Counted from the stretch's first letter, positions 1 through 9,629 are shown. The stretch: 64,000 bases of DNA from Gammaproteobacteria bacterium 54_18_T64 (GCA_002162825.1 MAAU01000009.1:1-64000); one strand, 5' to 3'. The notes: a model not told the origin generated them from the sequence alone. Numbers and translations: made by a program.

Positions 1-968
1 CCGCCTTCGGCATGGTTTCCGACGTGATCGCCACCCACGCCCGCAAGAATATTTTTGGCTACCGGCAAATGGTCTGGGCCATCGTCGCCATTGGTGGTTT
101 GAGCTTCATCGTCTGGGCTCACCACATGTACGTCAGTGGCATGAATCCCTACTTCGGATTTTTCTTCGCCACCACCACCCTGATCATCGCCGTGCCCACG
201 GCCATCAAGGTTTACAACTGGGTGCTGACTCTGTGGAAGGGCAATATTCATCTCACCACGGCGATGTTATTTGCCATTGGTTTTATTTTCACCTTTACCC
301 ACGGTGGCCTGACCGGCTTGTTTCTCGGTAATGTGGTGGTCGACCTGCCGCTATCGGATACCTACTTTGTGGTCGCCCACTTCCACATGGTGATGGGCGT
401 GTCACCGATCATGGTCTTGTTTGCCGCCATCTATCACTGGTTTCCGAAAATCACCGGCAAGCACTTGCACAAGGGCCTTGGTAACGCCCACTTCTGGGTC
501 ACCTTTCTCGGCACCTATGCGGTTTATCTGCCCATGCACTATCTGGGTTTTCTCGGTGTACCAAGGCGTTATTACGCCATTGGCGATAGCACCTTTATTC
601 CCGACTCGGCCCAGACTCTCAATGCCTCCATCACCGTGGCGGCCTTGATTGTCGGACTCGCCCAGCTAATCTTTATTTACAACCTCATCCACAGTTTGAG
701 AAAGGGTGAACCCGCCGGTGCCAATCCCTGGGGAGCCACGACCCTGGAATGGCAAACCGAGCACACCCCGCCCCGCCATGGTAACTGGGGGGTAAAGCCA
801 CCGGTGGTGCATCGCTGGGCCTATGATTACAGTGTGCCCAATGCCAAAGACGATTTTATTCCACAAAATGTCGCCGACCAGGATGTGGAAATGGTCGATG
901 GAAGCGAGTTCGCGCCCCCCGATATGCCGGAGCAATCCATTGACCTTGGTCCCGGAGAACTGCCATGA
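1..968 (+). CDS. ctaD: Cytochrome c oxidase subunit I, C-terminal part (partial, runs in from the left edge)
   Basis: Catalytic subunit of an aa3/caa3-type heme-copper oxidase in the inner membrane, which reduces O2 with electrons from cytochrome c and pumps protons. Reading is open from base 3, so the gene begins before the window; the ATG at 12 is internal. Visible family marks are the CuB histidine pair in WAHHMYVSG, the helix X motif VVAHFHMVMG that carries the heme a3 and heme a histidine ligands, several further membrane helices, and the typical subunit I tail motif NPWGATTLEW. Its TGA stop overlaps the ATG of the next gene (ATGA), so the two are probably translationally coupled. Subunit II should lie just upstream, outside the window. 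Family assignment is very secure; the exact subtype is inferred from the downstream subunit IV gene. Confidence 0.96.
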   Translation, partial: AFGMVSDVIATHARKNIFGYRQMVWAIVAIGGLSFIVWAHHMYVSGMNPYFGFFFATTTLIIAVPTAIKVYNWVLTLWKGNIHLTTAMLFAIGFIFTFTHGGLTGLFLGNVVVDLPLSDTYFVVAHFHMVMGVSPIMVLFAAIYHWFPKITGKHLHKGLGNAHFWVTFLGTYAVYLPMHYLGFLGVPRRYYAIGDSTFIPDSAQTLNASITVAALIVGLAQLIFIYNLIHSLRKGEPAGANPWGATTLEWQTEHTPPRHGNWGVKPPVVHRWAYDYSVPNAKDDFIPQNVADQDVEMVDGSEFAPPDMPEQSIDLGPGELP

Positions 969-1645
969 GTTTATTCAAAGTACTGGCGGAAAAACCCTGG
1001 CTGCCCCAGCCCGCAACCGCCAATTTCGCCCCAGTGCCGGGGCTTGCCTCAAACGCCGCAGGGCACACCGCCTTAAAATTCTTTATTGCCGTGGCCAGCG
1101 TCATCTTCTTTTTATTAACCATTACCTTTTTATCGCGCACCCAGTATCCCGATTTTCAGGCCCTGGCTGGGGAGCCCTGGCAACCCTTTAGCAATACCTC
1201 ACAGCTGTGGCTCAATAGCGCTATTTTACTGCTGGCCAGTATCACTTTGCGCTGGGGCGTGGTGGCCAGCCGCCAACAAAACCATGGGCAAATCAGCGTC
1301 GCCCTGTTCGCTGTTGCCCTGTTTAGTGCGCTGTTTTTATTCGCTCAATTTTCCGTTTGGCAACAGCTTTATAGCCTCGGTTATTTTGTGAGTAGCAACC
1401 CGGCCAATAGTTATTTTTATCTCTTTACCGGTATTCATGGTCTACATTTACTGGGTGGCCTGCTGGCACTCGCTCGCTGCATAGTGCAATTCGCCATCGG
1501 ACGCGACTGCGCACAGCTCAACAGAGGACTGGTGCTGTGTCGCCGCTATTGGGATTTTCTACTACTGGTTTGGTTGTTTCTATTTTTCTTGCTGACCCTC
1601 TCGTCGGCAAGCTATCGAGCCATCGCTGTGCTGTGCGGCTTTTAG
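965..1645 (+). CDS. Cytochrome c oxidase subunit III-like protein (first of two)
   Basis: A 226-residue inner-membrane protein with about five hydrophobic helices (roughly residues 36-57, 79-97, 108-130, 150-172, 193-213). The segment TGIHGLHLLGGLLALAR is the characteristic histidine-rich helix of COX3. It starts four bases inside the end of subunit I and is followed by a second, more canonical subunit III gene. The C-terminal YWDF replaces the usual YWHF, and the N-terminal helix pair with the conserved acidic residue of long COX3 proteins is absent, so this is a divergent, short form. It probably belongs to the same oxidase complex. Two tandem COX3-like genes occur in some proteobacterial oxidase operons; the separate role of this one cannot be read from the sequence. 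Confidence 0.85.
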   Translation: MSLFKVLAEKPWLPQPATANFAPVPGLASNAAGHTALKFFIAVASVIFFLLTITFLSRTQYPDFQALAGEPWQPFSNTSQLWLNSAILLLASITLRWGVVASRQQNHGQISVALFAVALFSALFLFAQFSVWQQLYSLGYFVSSNPANSYFYLFTGIHGLHLLGGLLALARCIVQFAIGRDCAQLNRGLVLCRRYWDFLLLVWLFLFFLLTLSSASYRAIAVLCGF

Positions 1646-1655
1646 GGAGGAAGGT

Positions 1656-2327
1656 ATGGACAAGAGTGCGGATGAATCCAGTGCCGGCATAAGCAGCCTG
1701 GTAGACGACTGGTCGAGCGACAAGCAAACCTTCGACATGCCCTGGGGCAAGTTGATGATGTGGATCTTTCTACTCAGCGACACCTTTATTTTCAGTGTAT
1801 TCCTCACCGCGTACATGAGCGTGCGCATGACCACCACCGCAGATTGGCCGCCCACCAGCGAGGTCTTTGCCCTGGTCATCGCCGGCCAGCATGTGCCCCT
1901 GCTACTCATCGCCATTATGACCTTCATCCTCATCACCAGCAGCGGCACCATGGCGATGGCGGTTAACTTTGCCTATCAGGGCAAGCCCCAGCGCGCCGCC
2001 CAACTAATGTTGCTGACCGCCCTGCTGGGAGCGTCTTTTGTTGGCATGCAAGCCTTTGAGTGGAATAAGTTAATTTTTGACGAAGGCATACGGCCCTGGG
2101 GCAACCCCTACGGGGCAGAACAATTTGGCGCCAGTTTTTTTCTCATAACTGGCTTCCACGGTATGCATGTCTCGGTAGGGGTTATTTATTTAGCCATTAT
2201 CGCCAACCGCCTGCGCAAGGGATTCTACACGGGCAAGGGCTACCACATCGTCGAAATAACCGGCCTGTACTGGCATTTCGTCGACCTGGTATGGGTATTT
2301 ATCTTCGCGTTTTTCTATCTGTGGTAA
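1656..2327 (+). CDS. ctaE: Cytochrome c oxidase subunit III
   Basis: A 223-residue, five-helix subunit III of the heme-copper oxidase. It has the canonical motifs TGFHGMHVSVGVIYL and YWHFVDLVWVFIF. The first helix carries LLSDTFIFSVF, with Asp where many mitochondrial-type proteins have the conserved Glu. A strong ribosome binding site (GGAGG) lies a few bases before the ATG. It is ten bases downstream of the divergent subunit III copy and ten bases upstream of subunit IV, so all belong to one operon. Subunit III stabilises proton uptake into subunit I in related oxidases. Assignment is secure. Confidence 0.95.
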   Translation: MDKSADESSAGISSLVDDWSSDKQTFDMPWGKLMMWIFLLSDTFIFSVFLTAYMSVRMTTTADWPPTSEVFALVIAGQHVPLLLIAIMTFILITSSGTMAMAVNFAYQGKPQRAAQLMLLTALLGASFVGMQAFEWNKLIFDEGIRPWGNPYGAEQFGASFFLITGFHGMHVSVGVIYLAIIANRLRKGFYTGKGYHIVEITGLYWHFVDLVWVFIFAFFYLW

Positions 2328-2336
2328 GGGCTTGAT

Positions 2337-2654
2337 ATGTCAGACAGCAGCGTGCAACAACACCCCATCAGTGTCTATTTAAAAATATGGCTACTGCTTT
2401 TCGTACTCAGCACCTTTTCATACATGGTAGATTTTTATCAGGTGCAGGGCTATCTGCGCTGGAGCCTAATTATAATATTCATGTTCCTCAAGGCCGGGTT
2501 GATTATCGGTATCTTTATGCACCTGGCCTGGGAAAGGCTGGCCCTAATTTACACAATTTTATTGCCTCCCCTCGCCATCCTACTCTTGATAGTTGCCATG
2601 GCTAGCGAGGCCGATTACATCAATTTTGGTCGACTGTTATTTTTTGCCCAGTGA
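2337..2654 (+). CDS. ctaF: Cytochrome c oxidase subunit IV (bacterial COX4/CtaF type)
   Basis: A 105-residue protein with three predicted membrane helices. The motif KAGLIIGIFMHLAWERLAL is typical of the prokaryotic COX4 family found in caa3/bo3-type oxidases. Its position directly behind subunit III supports the role of a small accessory subunit of the oxidase in the inner membrane. Length and helix count fit the family. A start slightly different from the ATG at 2337 is unlikely given the short gap to the previous stop. Confidence 0.88.
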   Translation: MSDSSVQQHPISVYLKIWLLLFVLSTFSYMVDFYQVQGYLRWSLIIIFMFLKAGLIIGIFMHLAWERLALIYTILLPPLAILLLIVAMASEADYINFGRLLFFAQ

Positions 2655-2716
2655 TGACACCGGCCATATAAATAAGCCGGGGATCAAAACACCCTCTCAT
2701 AAAGGCCCGCTAACCA

Positions 2717-3409
2717 ATGCCTGGAGTCGCACAACACTTTAAGTACCGGCATGCAGCGATGGTTATCGCCTTGCTTTTTGGCGGGGCTATTACGCTGCAA
2801 AACTTTTCCCAGCGTGTCGATCATCGGCTGCCGAAAATTCACGGCGTGATTATTCCCGAGGCCAGAGCCCTAAGCCCCTTTAATCTGATCGACCAAAACG
2901 ACAAAGCCTTTAGCAATCGTCAACTAACAGGCAAGTGGCACCTGTTGAGCTACGGCTATACCTATTGCCCCGATGTCTGCCATACCACCTTGAGCGTGCT
3001 GGCAAAATTCGCAGAGCAATTAAAACAAGAGGGTCTCGACAATGATCTGGAAATTCTGTTTTACACAATTGATCACCGCCGCGATACCCCGCAACGCCTA
3101 CAGTATTATTTGCCACTATTTAGCGAGGATTTTATTGGCCTGACCCACCGCGATAATGAGCAGACCGCTGCCAGCGCGTTTGAAGACAGCCTCGGTATGA
3201 TCTCCAGCATAGAATCTACAAACCGAGAAAACATCACGACCGAAGAACAAGTCTATCTTGTCAGTCATGACGCTATTTTATACCTGATAAACCCTGAGGG
3301 GAAATTACAAGCGGTATTAAAACCGCTAATAAGTAAGAGTGGGAAGGCCTATTTCAAGGCAAAATTAATTTACCATGACTATCGATTAATTCGTCAATAT
3401 TTTGGCTGA
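2717..3409 (+). CDS. SCO1/SenC family copper chaperone for cytochrome oxidase
   Basis: A 230-residue membrane-anchored periplasmic thioredoxin-fold protein that delivers copper to the CuA site of cytochrome oxidase or keeps its cysteines reduced. The copper-binding CxxxC motif is visible in YTYCPDVCHTTLS (around residues 85-97) and the third ligand histidine in LVSHDAILYL (around residue 190). Residues 12-30 form an uncleaved membrane anchor. It closes the oxidase operon, the usual place for an assembly factor. The next gene is convergent with a 56-base gap; I see no clear terminator hairpin there. Confidence 0.93.
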   Translation: MPGVAQHFKYRHAAMVIALLFGGAITLQNFSQRVDHRLPKIHGVIIPEARALSPFNLIDQNDKAFSNRQLTGKWHLLSYGYTYCPDVCHTTLSVLAKFAEQLKQEGLDNDLEILFYTIDHRRDTPQRLQYYLPLFSEDFIGLTHRDNEQTAASAFEDSLGMISSIESTNRENITTEEQVYLVSHDAILYLINPEGKLQAVLKPLISKSGKAYFKAKLIYHDYRLIRQYFG

Positions 3410-3465
3410 CCCGAAACATCGAAACAATCCCTGATACCCCTTTCCAAAACCGTCTTCCTTGCCAA

Positions 3466-6450
3466 TTAATTTAACAGTTCTCGTACATGGCTCAATAAAA
3501 CCTTGGTACTGTAGGGTTTGGTAAGTGCTCCGGCTTTAAGCTCTTGATCCGCCTCATCGACATGACTTGTTTCATCAAATCCACTGACAATTAAAATCTT
3601 TGTTGCGGGAAATTCAAGCCTCGCTAGCGCCGCTAATTGATAGCCATTCATACCTGGCATAATTACATCTGAAATCAGTAAATCCACCCTGCTCTCACGT
3701 AAAAAAACCAGAGCCTCATCGGCATTACATGCACACAGAACTCGATAACCCTGCTGACTAAGTACATCCTTGGCTAGCTCGAGCAAGCCCGGTTCATCGT
3801 CGGCCACAACGATCGTTTCCCTACCCGATAATAGAGCAACATCCTCAGCAGTGATGACAGCATCCGACTCTACCCCCCCGCTGTAACGGGGGAAGTAGAG
3901 ACTAAAGGTAGTACCCAAACCCAGCTCAGATGATACTTGTACCGTCCCTTCGCTGCGCTCGACAAAACCATAAACCTGACTTAAACCCAAACCCGTGCCC
4001 TGTTCACCCTTGGTGGTAAAAAAGGGATCGAAAATTTTATCCAGTGTGCCTTTAGTCATACCCTCTCCGGTATCGGCGATCGCCAACCGGACGTACTCCC
4101 CGGCAGCAATACCCCAGCCATCGACATCCCGCATGCTGAGATTTTTATTGCGGGTTGCAATGGATAAGACGCCATCGCCCTCGACCATTGCGTGCATCGC
4201 ATTAATACATAAATTGATGAGCACATCGTCAAAATCACCCCTATCCACGCAGATCGGCCACAGGTCTTCCTGCAAGTCCATTTTTAGAGAAATTCGCGCG
4301 GTGACAATTTTTTCCAGCAAATGCTGCTGATCCAACAATAAATCATTAACCTCAAGTCTTACCGCCTCAACCACTTGTTGCTTGGAAAAGGTCAGTAACT
4401 TTTTAGTCAGAATTTTTCCCCTGTCACCAGCCTGAGCAATTTGCTCGGCATAGCCACACAATTTTGGCTGATCGTTCAAGGCAAGGCTTAACAGCTCGGC
4501 GTAGCCCAGTACTATGCCCAGCATATTGTTGTAATCGTGGGCGATGCCTCCGGTCAACTTCCCCAGGGCATCCATTTTTTGACTGCGCCGCAATTGCTCT
4601 TCGGTTTTTTTCTCCCAACTTAAATCATGAACAGTGGCAATAAATAATTGTTTATTCGTGCCAACCTGGGGAGAGGTCGACACCGACAATCGTACCGGCA
4701 ACTGCTCGCCACTTTTATTGATCACCCAGGTTTCGTGGGGATGGCCAATTAACTCAGGATTCAAACCTTTGACGCTTTTGTACAATACATTTTGATAATC
4801 CTGAGCAACATCAACTGGCATTATCAATCGAAAGTGCTGGCCAATAATATCCCCTGAGGAATATCCAAATAAGCCTTCGGCCGACAAATTAAAGCCTAAA
4901 ACAATGCCGTCTTCATCCACTGTCAACACCGCATCCAGCATATTATCGAGCAGCAATTTTTGTTCCAGTTGTTGCTGACGATTTTTTTCCTCAACCTGCA
5001 CCCGCACTGAAATATCATCCACCAGCGAGGCCACACCAAAAACCTCGCCACTGTCACTAATTAAGGGGGTGTTGAACCACTCACAAATGAGTACGTCGCC
5101 CGCCTTGTTAATATTTTTATTGATTTGGTGGGCCAGCGTTTTATTCGACAGTAGTCTTTCTCGAATAGCCTCCACCGCCGCCCAGCCCGCTGGCGCCACC
5201 ACTAGTTTTGAATAATGGCTGCCAATAGCTTCCTTTTTGCTGTAACCGAAGATTTTCTCTGCGGCGACATTCCAATCGACAACATTAAAATCACGATCCC
5301 ACTCAATCACCGCTAGCGGAGTTTTTTCGACATGCATTCTCAGACGCTTTTGACTGTCCTGCAATGCCAGGCGCATACGATATTGTTCACTAACATCGTG
5401 AAATACCAGAATGGCACCAATAAGCGCTCTACCATTATTTATCGGTGCCGCACTGGCAATGATCTGATGTGGATCTGCAATCTTTGGCAACAAAGTAATG
5501 GGGCTGTTGAGGATGACAGTTTCATTCGTTGCCAGGGCCTGGTGAAGAGGGCTATCGAGGGTCTGTTGAGTTGCGGTGTCAACGATGCTAAATATTTCGC
5601 GCACCGAGCGGCCCATGGCCTCGCTAGCTAACCAGCCACTTAGTTTTTCCGCGACCGGGTTCATCCGACTCACCCGCCCCTCACTATCAGTTGCAATTAC
5701 GGCATCACCGATACAGTTCAGGGTCAGCTGTAGATTTTCCTCACTCTCCTTTATAGCCAGAAAAGATTCGCCTAATTGCTGTTGCATTAGGGTTAATGCT
5801 TCCACCAGCACATCCAATTCATCGGCGGCACCAGATGATTTTTGTGAGCGCTGAAGCACTAAACGCTGATCCAGGTTTGATAAACCGAGCTGGCGAGCAA
5901 AGGCGGAAATTGTCGCCAGATGACTAGTTACACTCCGGCCCACCAACAACAGCAACAAACCTGCCACCAGGAAGGTTTGAAAGGCGACCATAACAATGGA
6001 GGACAGTGCATTCGCATAAAAGGTTTTGTACACATCGGCACTGGATGCCTCGATAATAAAGTGTCCAATTTCCTGCTCTACGCCGTTGTACTCATAAAAT
6101 ACGGGGTAATTACGAATAATCGTTTTATCCGGCGGATGTTGCCCAGCCTCAACCAGCACTTTACCCGCTTCGGTGACGGCAAGGTATTCTATCGAGCGAA
6201 GTTTAATCATACCGCCCAAATCCAGCGTCAAGGCATCGATATCTCCAAGCCAAAGTCGCGAGCTAACACTGGGCAAATAAACCCCTTTCACCTCATCAAG
6301 TTGCGTCTCGATCTCCTGTAGATTTTTATTGAGTTCAATATATAAAGACACGACAGAAGTGAGGATGGTGACCAAAACACTGATCATAAAGACGGATAGG
6401 ACCAGCCGCCTGGCCAGAGGACCTGCCCATTTAGAAAAGAAATACTTCAT
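3466..6450 (-). CDS. Hybrid sensor histidine kinase with three PAS domains and a C-terminal receiver
   Basis: A 994-residue inner-membrane signalling protein. In order: a membrane helix near 15-37, a periplasmic sensing region of about 110 residues, a second helix near 150-170, a HAMP-like linker, three PAS/PAC domains (about 235-360, 365-485, 495-615), a HisKA dimerisation domain with phospho-acceptor His638 in GGIAHDYNNMLG, a HATPase domain ending in GEQGTGLGLSQVYGFV, and a receiver domain with phospho-acceptor Asp928 in LISDVIMPGMNG. No DNA-binding output is attached, so phosphate should pass on to an unlinked partner. The codon before ATG 6450 is GTG, an alternative start. It lies 59-62 bases behind a solute-binding protein gene on the same strand, which suggests a ligand-sensing pair. 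The signal is unknown. Confidence 0.93.
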   Translation of the reverse strand: MKYFFSKWAGPLARRLVLSVFMISVLVTILTSVVSLYIELNKNLQEIETQLDEVKGVYLPSVSSRLWLGDIDALTLDLGGMIKLRSIEYLAVTEAGKVLVEAGQHPPDKTIIRNYPVFYEYNGVEQEIGHFIIEASSADVYKTFYANALSSIVMVAFQTFLVAGLLLLLVGRSVTSHLATISAFARQLGLSNLDQRLVLQRSQKSSGAADELDVLVEALTLMQQQLGESFLAIKESEENLQLTLNCIGDAVIATDSEGRVSRMNPVAEKLSGWLASEAMGRSVREIFSIVDTATQQTLDSPLHQALATNETVILNSPITLLPKIADPHQIIASAAPINNGRALIGAILVFHDVSEQYRMRLALQDSQKRLRMHVEKTPLAVIEWDRDFNVVDWNVAAEKIFGYSKKEAIGSHYSKLVVAPAGWAAVEAIRERLLSNKTLAHQINKNINKAGDVLICEWFNTPLISDSGEVFGVASLVDDISVRVQVEEKNRQQQLEQKLLLDNMLDAVLTVDEDGIVLGFNLSAEGLFGYSSGDIIGQHFRLIMPVDVAQDYQNVLYKSVKGLNPELIGHPHETWVINKSGEQLPVRLSVSTSPQVGTNKQLFIATVHDLSWEKKTEEQLRRSQKMDALGKLTGGIAHDYNNMLGIVLGYAELLSLALNDQPKLCGYAEQIAQAGDRGKILTKKLLTFSKQQVVEAVRLEVNDLLLDQQHLLEKIVTARISLKMDLQEDLWPICVDRGDFDDVLINLCINAMHAMVEGDGVLSIATRNKNLSMRDVDGWGIAAGEYVRLAIADTGEGMTKGTLDKIFDPFFTTKGEQGTGLGLSQVYGFVERSEGTVQVSSELGLGTTFSLYFPRYSGGVESDAVITAEDVALLSGRETIVVADDEPGLLELAKDVLSQQGYRVLCACNADEALVFLRESRVDLLISDVIMPGMNGYQLAALARLEFPATKILIVSGFDETSHVDEADQELKAGALTKPYSTKVLLSHVRELLN

Positions 6451-6512
6451 CACAAGACATCATCTTCGGTGTAGTGAGCATGTTCGCCAAGCCCCATAAA
6501 CTGTTTAATTTA

Positions 6513-7316
6513 TTAACGGCCAACTTCTACCCCCTGCACAGCACTACCCCTCATCAAGGGTTGTAAATGCTGCTCAATCATTTCCTGGAAAGTGCCATCG
6601 CGCTTCATCTCTCGCAAGGCCCTCGTCAGGCGAGGTACTAATGCCGCATGTTTTGGGTTGAGATAGACATAGGCGGGAATTGTCTCGAGGGGCATTACAT
6701 TTATTACCACCCCCTTAATATTACTTTTATTTAAATGATAGAGGCCTATATCCCTAAGAAAAACGGCATAATCGATTCTTTTTTTAACCAGCAGGGAGAA
6801 TAATTGAGTTTCATTTTTCACTCTGCTAATACGAGCACTTTTCGGCACTTTTTTTTCAATGATTTTCATGCCAATAATGATGCCCACCGATTTTCCAGCC
6901 AGGGATTCCCAAGCGTCTTGCACGTCGAAGGGCTCGCGGGAAAACACCACAAACTCACCCGTAACAAGGGGCTCAGGCACCCGCAACAGGGTCGGAAAAC
7001 CGGCCTCAATGGCGGGCGTTCTTAACAGCTCACCGTCGGCAAGACCCGACGCCGACATTTGCAGGCTTCTTTGCGTCGGCACTGTCAGCACCTTCAGCCC
7101 GTAACCCATGCGCCGCAGTGCCTCTGCAAGAATATTATCGACAATACCTGTTTGCTCTGGTGAATGATAAAAACCCGCCACCATGTCGCCGGTCACCAGG
7201 GTCAATACTGGCTGTGGCAGCGCTTGGCCAGCACAGAGGCTACTCATCAGCCATAGGAAATAGATAGGGTATTTCAATAGACCTGAAAGAAAATCCTCTG
7301 CCATCACGCAACTCAC
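6513..7316 (-). CDS. Periplasmic solute-binding protein, family 3 (amino-acid type)
   Basis: A 267-residue protein with an N-terminal secretion signal (hydrophobic stretch followed by CAGQALPQP, cleavage probably after ALA or QA) and the type II periplasmic binding fold of SBP_bac_3 proteins, seen in GIVDNILAEALRRMGY, SLAGKSVGIIIGM and the C-terminal ALREMKRDGTFQEMI. No permease or ATPase gene is adjacent. Instead the hybrid kinase follows on the same strand, so a sensory role is more likely than transport. Starts are GTG 7316 or ATG 7304; both leave a signal peptide. Many free-standing members of this family in marine gammaproteobacteria have no known ligand. Confidence 0.85.
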   Translation of the reverse strand: MSCVMAEDFLSGLLKYPIYFLWLMSSLCAGQALPQPVLTLVTGDMVAGFYHSPEQTGIVDNILAEALRRMGYGLKVLTVPTQRSLQMSASGLADGELLRTPAIEAGFPTLLRVPEPLVTGEFVVFSREPFDVQDAWESLAGKSVGIIIGMKIIEKKVPKSARISRVKNETQLFSLLVKKRIDYAVFLRDIGLYHLNKSNIKGVVINVMPLETIPAYVYLNPKHAALVPRLTRALREMKRDGTFQEMIEQHLQPLMRGSAVQGVEVGR

Positions 7317-7412
7317 CTGTCTCTTGATACCGGGCTCACTGGACTGGATAACAATGTTATAACTACAATTCTACCAAGCGTAGTCAGTGTCGAAGGTCCG
7401 CGCTATCTAGCA

Positions 7413-7448
7413 CACAAAAAAAGGGGGTGTGTTTTCCAACACACCCCC
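7413..7448 (-). terminator. Rho-independent terminator of the beta-oxidation operon
   Basis: An 11-bp perfect inverted repeat (GGGGGTGTGTT at 7423-7433 and AACACACCCCC at 7438-7448) with a four-base loop is followed on the minus strand by a run of seven T (7416-7422). It sits 40 bases past the thiolase stop codon, so it ends the minus-strand operon that begins near 12535. Confidence 0.92.
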
Positions 7449-7487
7449 TCTGACCGCCTGAAAGCAGCTTTCAAATATGGCAGCTAA

Positions 7488-8669
7488 TCACGCCACTTCA
7501 AATAAGCCCGCAGCGCCCATGCCACCACCGACACACATGGTGATGACGACATACTTCTCACCGCGACGCTTAGCTTCACGCAGAGCGTGACCGACCATGC
7601 GCGCACCACTCATTCCGTAGGGGTGACCAATGGAGATGGCACCGCCGTTGATATTGAGATTTTCGTTGGGAATGCCCAGCTGGTCGCGACAGTAGATCAC
7701 CTGCACGGCGAAGGCTTCGTTTAACTCCCAAACGCCGATGTCGTCCATTTTCAGGCCGTTGGCTTTAAGCAGCTTGGGAATGGCGAAGACGGGACCAATA
7801 CCCATTTCCTCAGGACCACAACCGGCAACGGCCATGCCACGATAAATGCCCAGAGGCTCGAGGCCGCGCTGCTCGGCAGCTTTGGCTTCCATCAACACAC
7901 AGGCTGCTGCACCGTCGGACAACTGACTGGCATTACCGGCGGTGATACTACCGCCTTCGATGACGGGGCCCAGTGATGCCAGGCCTTCTGCATTGGTGCT
8001 GGGGCGATTGCCCTCGTCGAGTTTCAGGGTTTTCTCAACACTGGAGACTTCTTTGGTGGCCTTATCCATGACTTGCATGGATGCCGTGACTTCAACAATT
8101 TCATCGGCGAAAAGACCCGCTTCCTGAGCCGCCGCCGTGCGCTGCTGAGACTGCAGTGAATACTCATCCTGAGCTTCACGGCTGATATTGTAGCGATTGG
8201 CGACAATCTCAGCGGTCTCAAGCATGGGAATGTAAATATCTTTCTGCATGGCGACCAGAGCTTCGTCGCGATTACGGAAGCTGTTAGCGTGTTCGTTCTG
8301 CACCAGGCTGATGTGCTCGATACCGCCACCGACGACCGTGGTCATGCCGTCACAAATAATCTGCTTGGCAGCCGTGGCGATGGACATTAAACCGGAAGAA
8401 CATTGACGCTCGATACTCATACCACTAACAGTATCGGGCAGGCCCGCACGTAGGCCAGCCAGACGCCCGATGTTGTAACCGGTCGTACCCTGCTGCAGTG
8501 CACAACCCATGATGACATCATCAATCTCGGCGGGATCGACGCCGGCGCGCGCTATGGCTTCACGTATGGGTATGGCGCCCAAAGTGGGGCCATCGGTGTC
8601 ATTAAAGATCCCGCGGTAGGCTTTACCGATGGGGGTACGGGCACTTGAAACAATGACTGCTTCTCTCAT
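7488..8669 (-). CDS. Acetyl-CoA acyltransferase (thiolase)
   Basis: A 393-residue thiolase that cleaves 3-ketoacyl-CoA with coenzyme A, the last step of beta-oxidation. The nucleophile is Cys90 in [11 protein letters not shown], the catalytic base His349 in [10 protein letters not shown] and the second cysteine Cys379 in [11 protein letters not shown], all in the expected places. Full family length. It is the last gene of a five-gene minus-strand operon (two acyl-CoA dehydrogenases, MaoC hydratase, SDR, thiolase) and is followed by a strong terminator. Context supports a degradative thiolase (FadA-like) rather than a biosynthetic PhaA enzyme; chain-length preference cannot be read. Confidence 0.94.
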   Translation of the reverse strand: MREAVIVSSARTPIGKAYRGIFNDTDGPTLGAIPIREAIARAGVDPAEIDDVIMGCALQQGTTGYNIGRLAGLRAGLPDTVSGMSIERQCSSGLMSIATAAKQIICDGMTTVVGGGIEHISLVQNEHANSFRNRDEALVAMQKDIYIPMLETAEIVANRYNISREAQDEYSLQSQQRTAAAQEAGLFADEIVEVTASMQVMDKATKEVSSVEKTLKLDEGNRPSTNAEGLASLGPVIEGGSITAGNASQLSDGAAACVLMEAKAAEQRGLEPLGIYRGMAVAGCGPEEMGIGPVFAIPKLLKANGLKMDDIGVWELNEAFAVQVIYCRDQLGIPNENLNINGGAISIGHPYGMSGARMVGHALREAKRRGEKYVVITMCVGGGMGAAGLFEVA

Positions 8670-8720
8670 TTTCTACACTCCTGTTGGGGTTGACGCAGGC
8701 CAGTTAAGGCGCTGGGTATT

Positions 8721-9629
8721 TTACGATGTTTTGCCTTTTTTAAGAAACTTCTGGGTTTGTTGCCCGGCATTGGTGAGCACACGCTGGCCGGCCTCGTCCT
8801 CGACATCGGCCCAGGCGGCGCGAATATTCTCCGGTGTGCGTTCTTCGGGTGACAAGTAAATGCCGTCGGTTTCATAAATGCGCGTGGTGGCATAACCGCC
8901 AGCACCGGCGGCGAGAATGGTACGGGTTGGCGCTTCGTCATCACACAGAGTTAACAAGCCGGTAGTCACCGCTTCGGGTGGCATTAACTCTTCGGCACTG
9001 TCGTCGGAGAAAATATCAGCCGTCATGCGTGTATAGGCCGAGGGCGCCAACGCGTTGATGTGAATGCCGTACTTATGCCCTTCAAGCACCAGAGTATTCA
9101 TCAAGCCAACAACGGCCATTTTCGCCGCACCGTAGCTGGACTGACCAAAGTTACCGTAAAGGCCACTGGCCGATGTGGTCATGACGATACGACCGTATTC
9201 CTGCTCGCGCATGGTATCCCATACCGCCTTTGCGCAATTCACCGAACCCATTAAATGCACCTCAACCACGGCACGGAAATTGTCGAGATCGGCCTTGGCA
9301 AAACTTTTGTCGCGCAGTATGCCGGCGTTGTTAATCAGAATATCGACCCGGCCCCACTCGGCTTTCGCCTGGGCGACCATGGCTTCAACTTCATCGTAAT
9401 TGGCAACATTGGCGCCATTGGCAATGGCTTCACCACCCTTGGCTTTAATTTCAGCAACCACTTGCTCGGCTAATGTCGATGAGCCCGCTGACGAACCATC
9501 AACAGATCCACCGAGATCATTCACTACAACTTTACAGCCGCGCTCGGCCAGGGCTAGCGCGTGAGATTTTCCCAGACCGTTACCAGCACCGGTGACGATG
9601 GCGACACGATCATCAAAACGAATAGTCAT
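8721..9629 (-). CDS. Short-chain dehydrogenase, (3R)-hydroxyacyl-CoA dehydrogenase type
   Basis: A 302-residue classical SDR. NAD(P)-binding TGAGNGLG at 13-20, NNAG at 100-103, catalytic Ser153 and the YGAAK motif (Tyr166, Lys170) are intact. The strings TTSASGLYGNFGQSSYGAAK and INALAPSAYTRMT resemble the dehydrogenase part of the peroxisomal multifunctional enzyme type 2, which oxidises (3R)-hydroxyacyl-CoA. The C-terminal 50 residues extend past the usual 250-residue SDR core, also as in that group. With the MaoC-like hydratase next door it could supply hydration and oxidation steps through the D-hydroxy route. Substrate is inferred from context. Confidence 0.9.
   Translation of the reverse strand: MTIRFDDRVAIVTGAGNGLGKSHALALAERGCKVVVNDLGGSVDGSSAGSSTLAEQVVAEIKAKGGEAIANGANVANYDEVEAMVAQAKAEWGRVDILINNAGILRDKSFAKADLDNFRAVVEVHLMGSVNCAKAVWDTMREQEYGRIVMTTSASGLYGNFGQSSYGAAKMAVVGLMNTLVLEGHKYGIHINALAPSAYTRMTADIFSDDSAEELMPPEAVTTGLLTLCDDEAPTRTILAAGAGGYATTRIYETDGIYLSPEERTPENIRAAWADVEDEAGQRVLTNAGQQTQKFLKKGKTS

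Noticed and set aside
7488-8669. PHB biosynthesis thiolase (phaA)
   Set aside because: No phaB or phaC nearby; the gene ends a degradative operon with acyl-CoA dehydrogenases.
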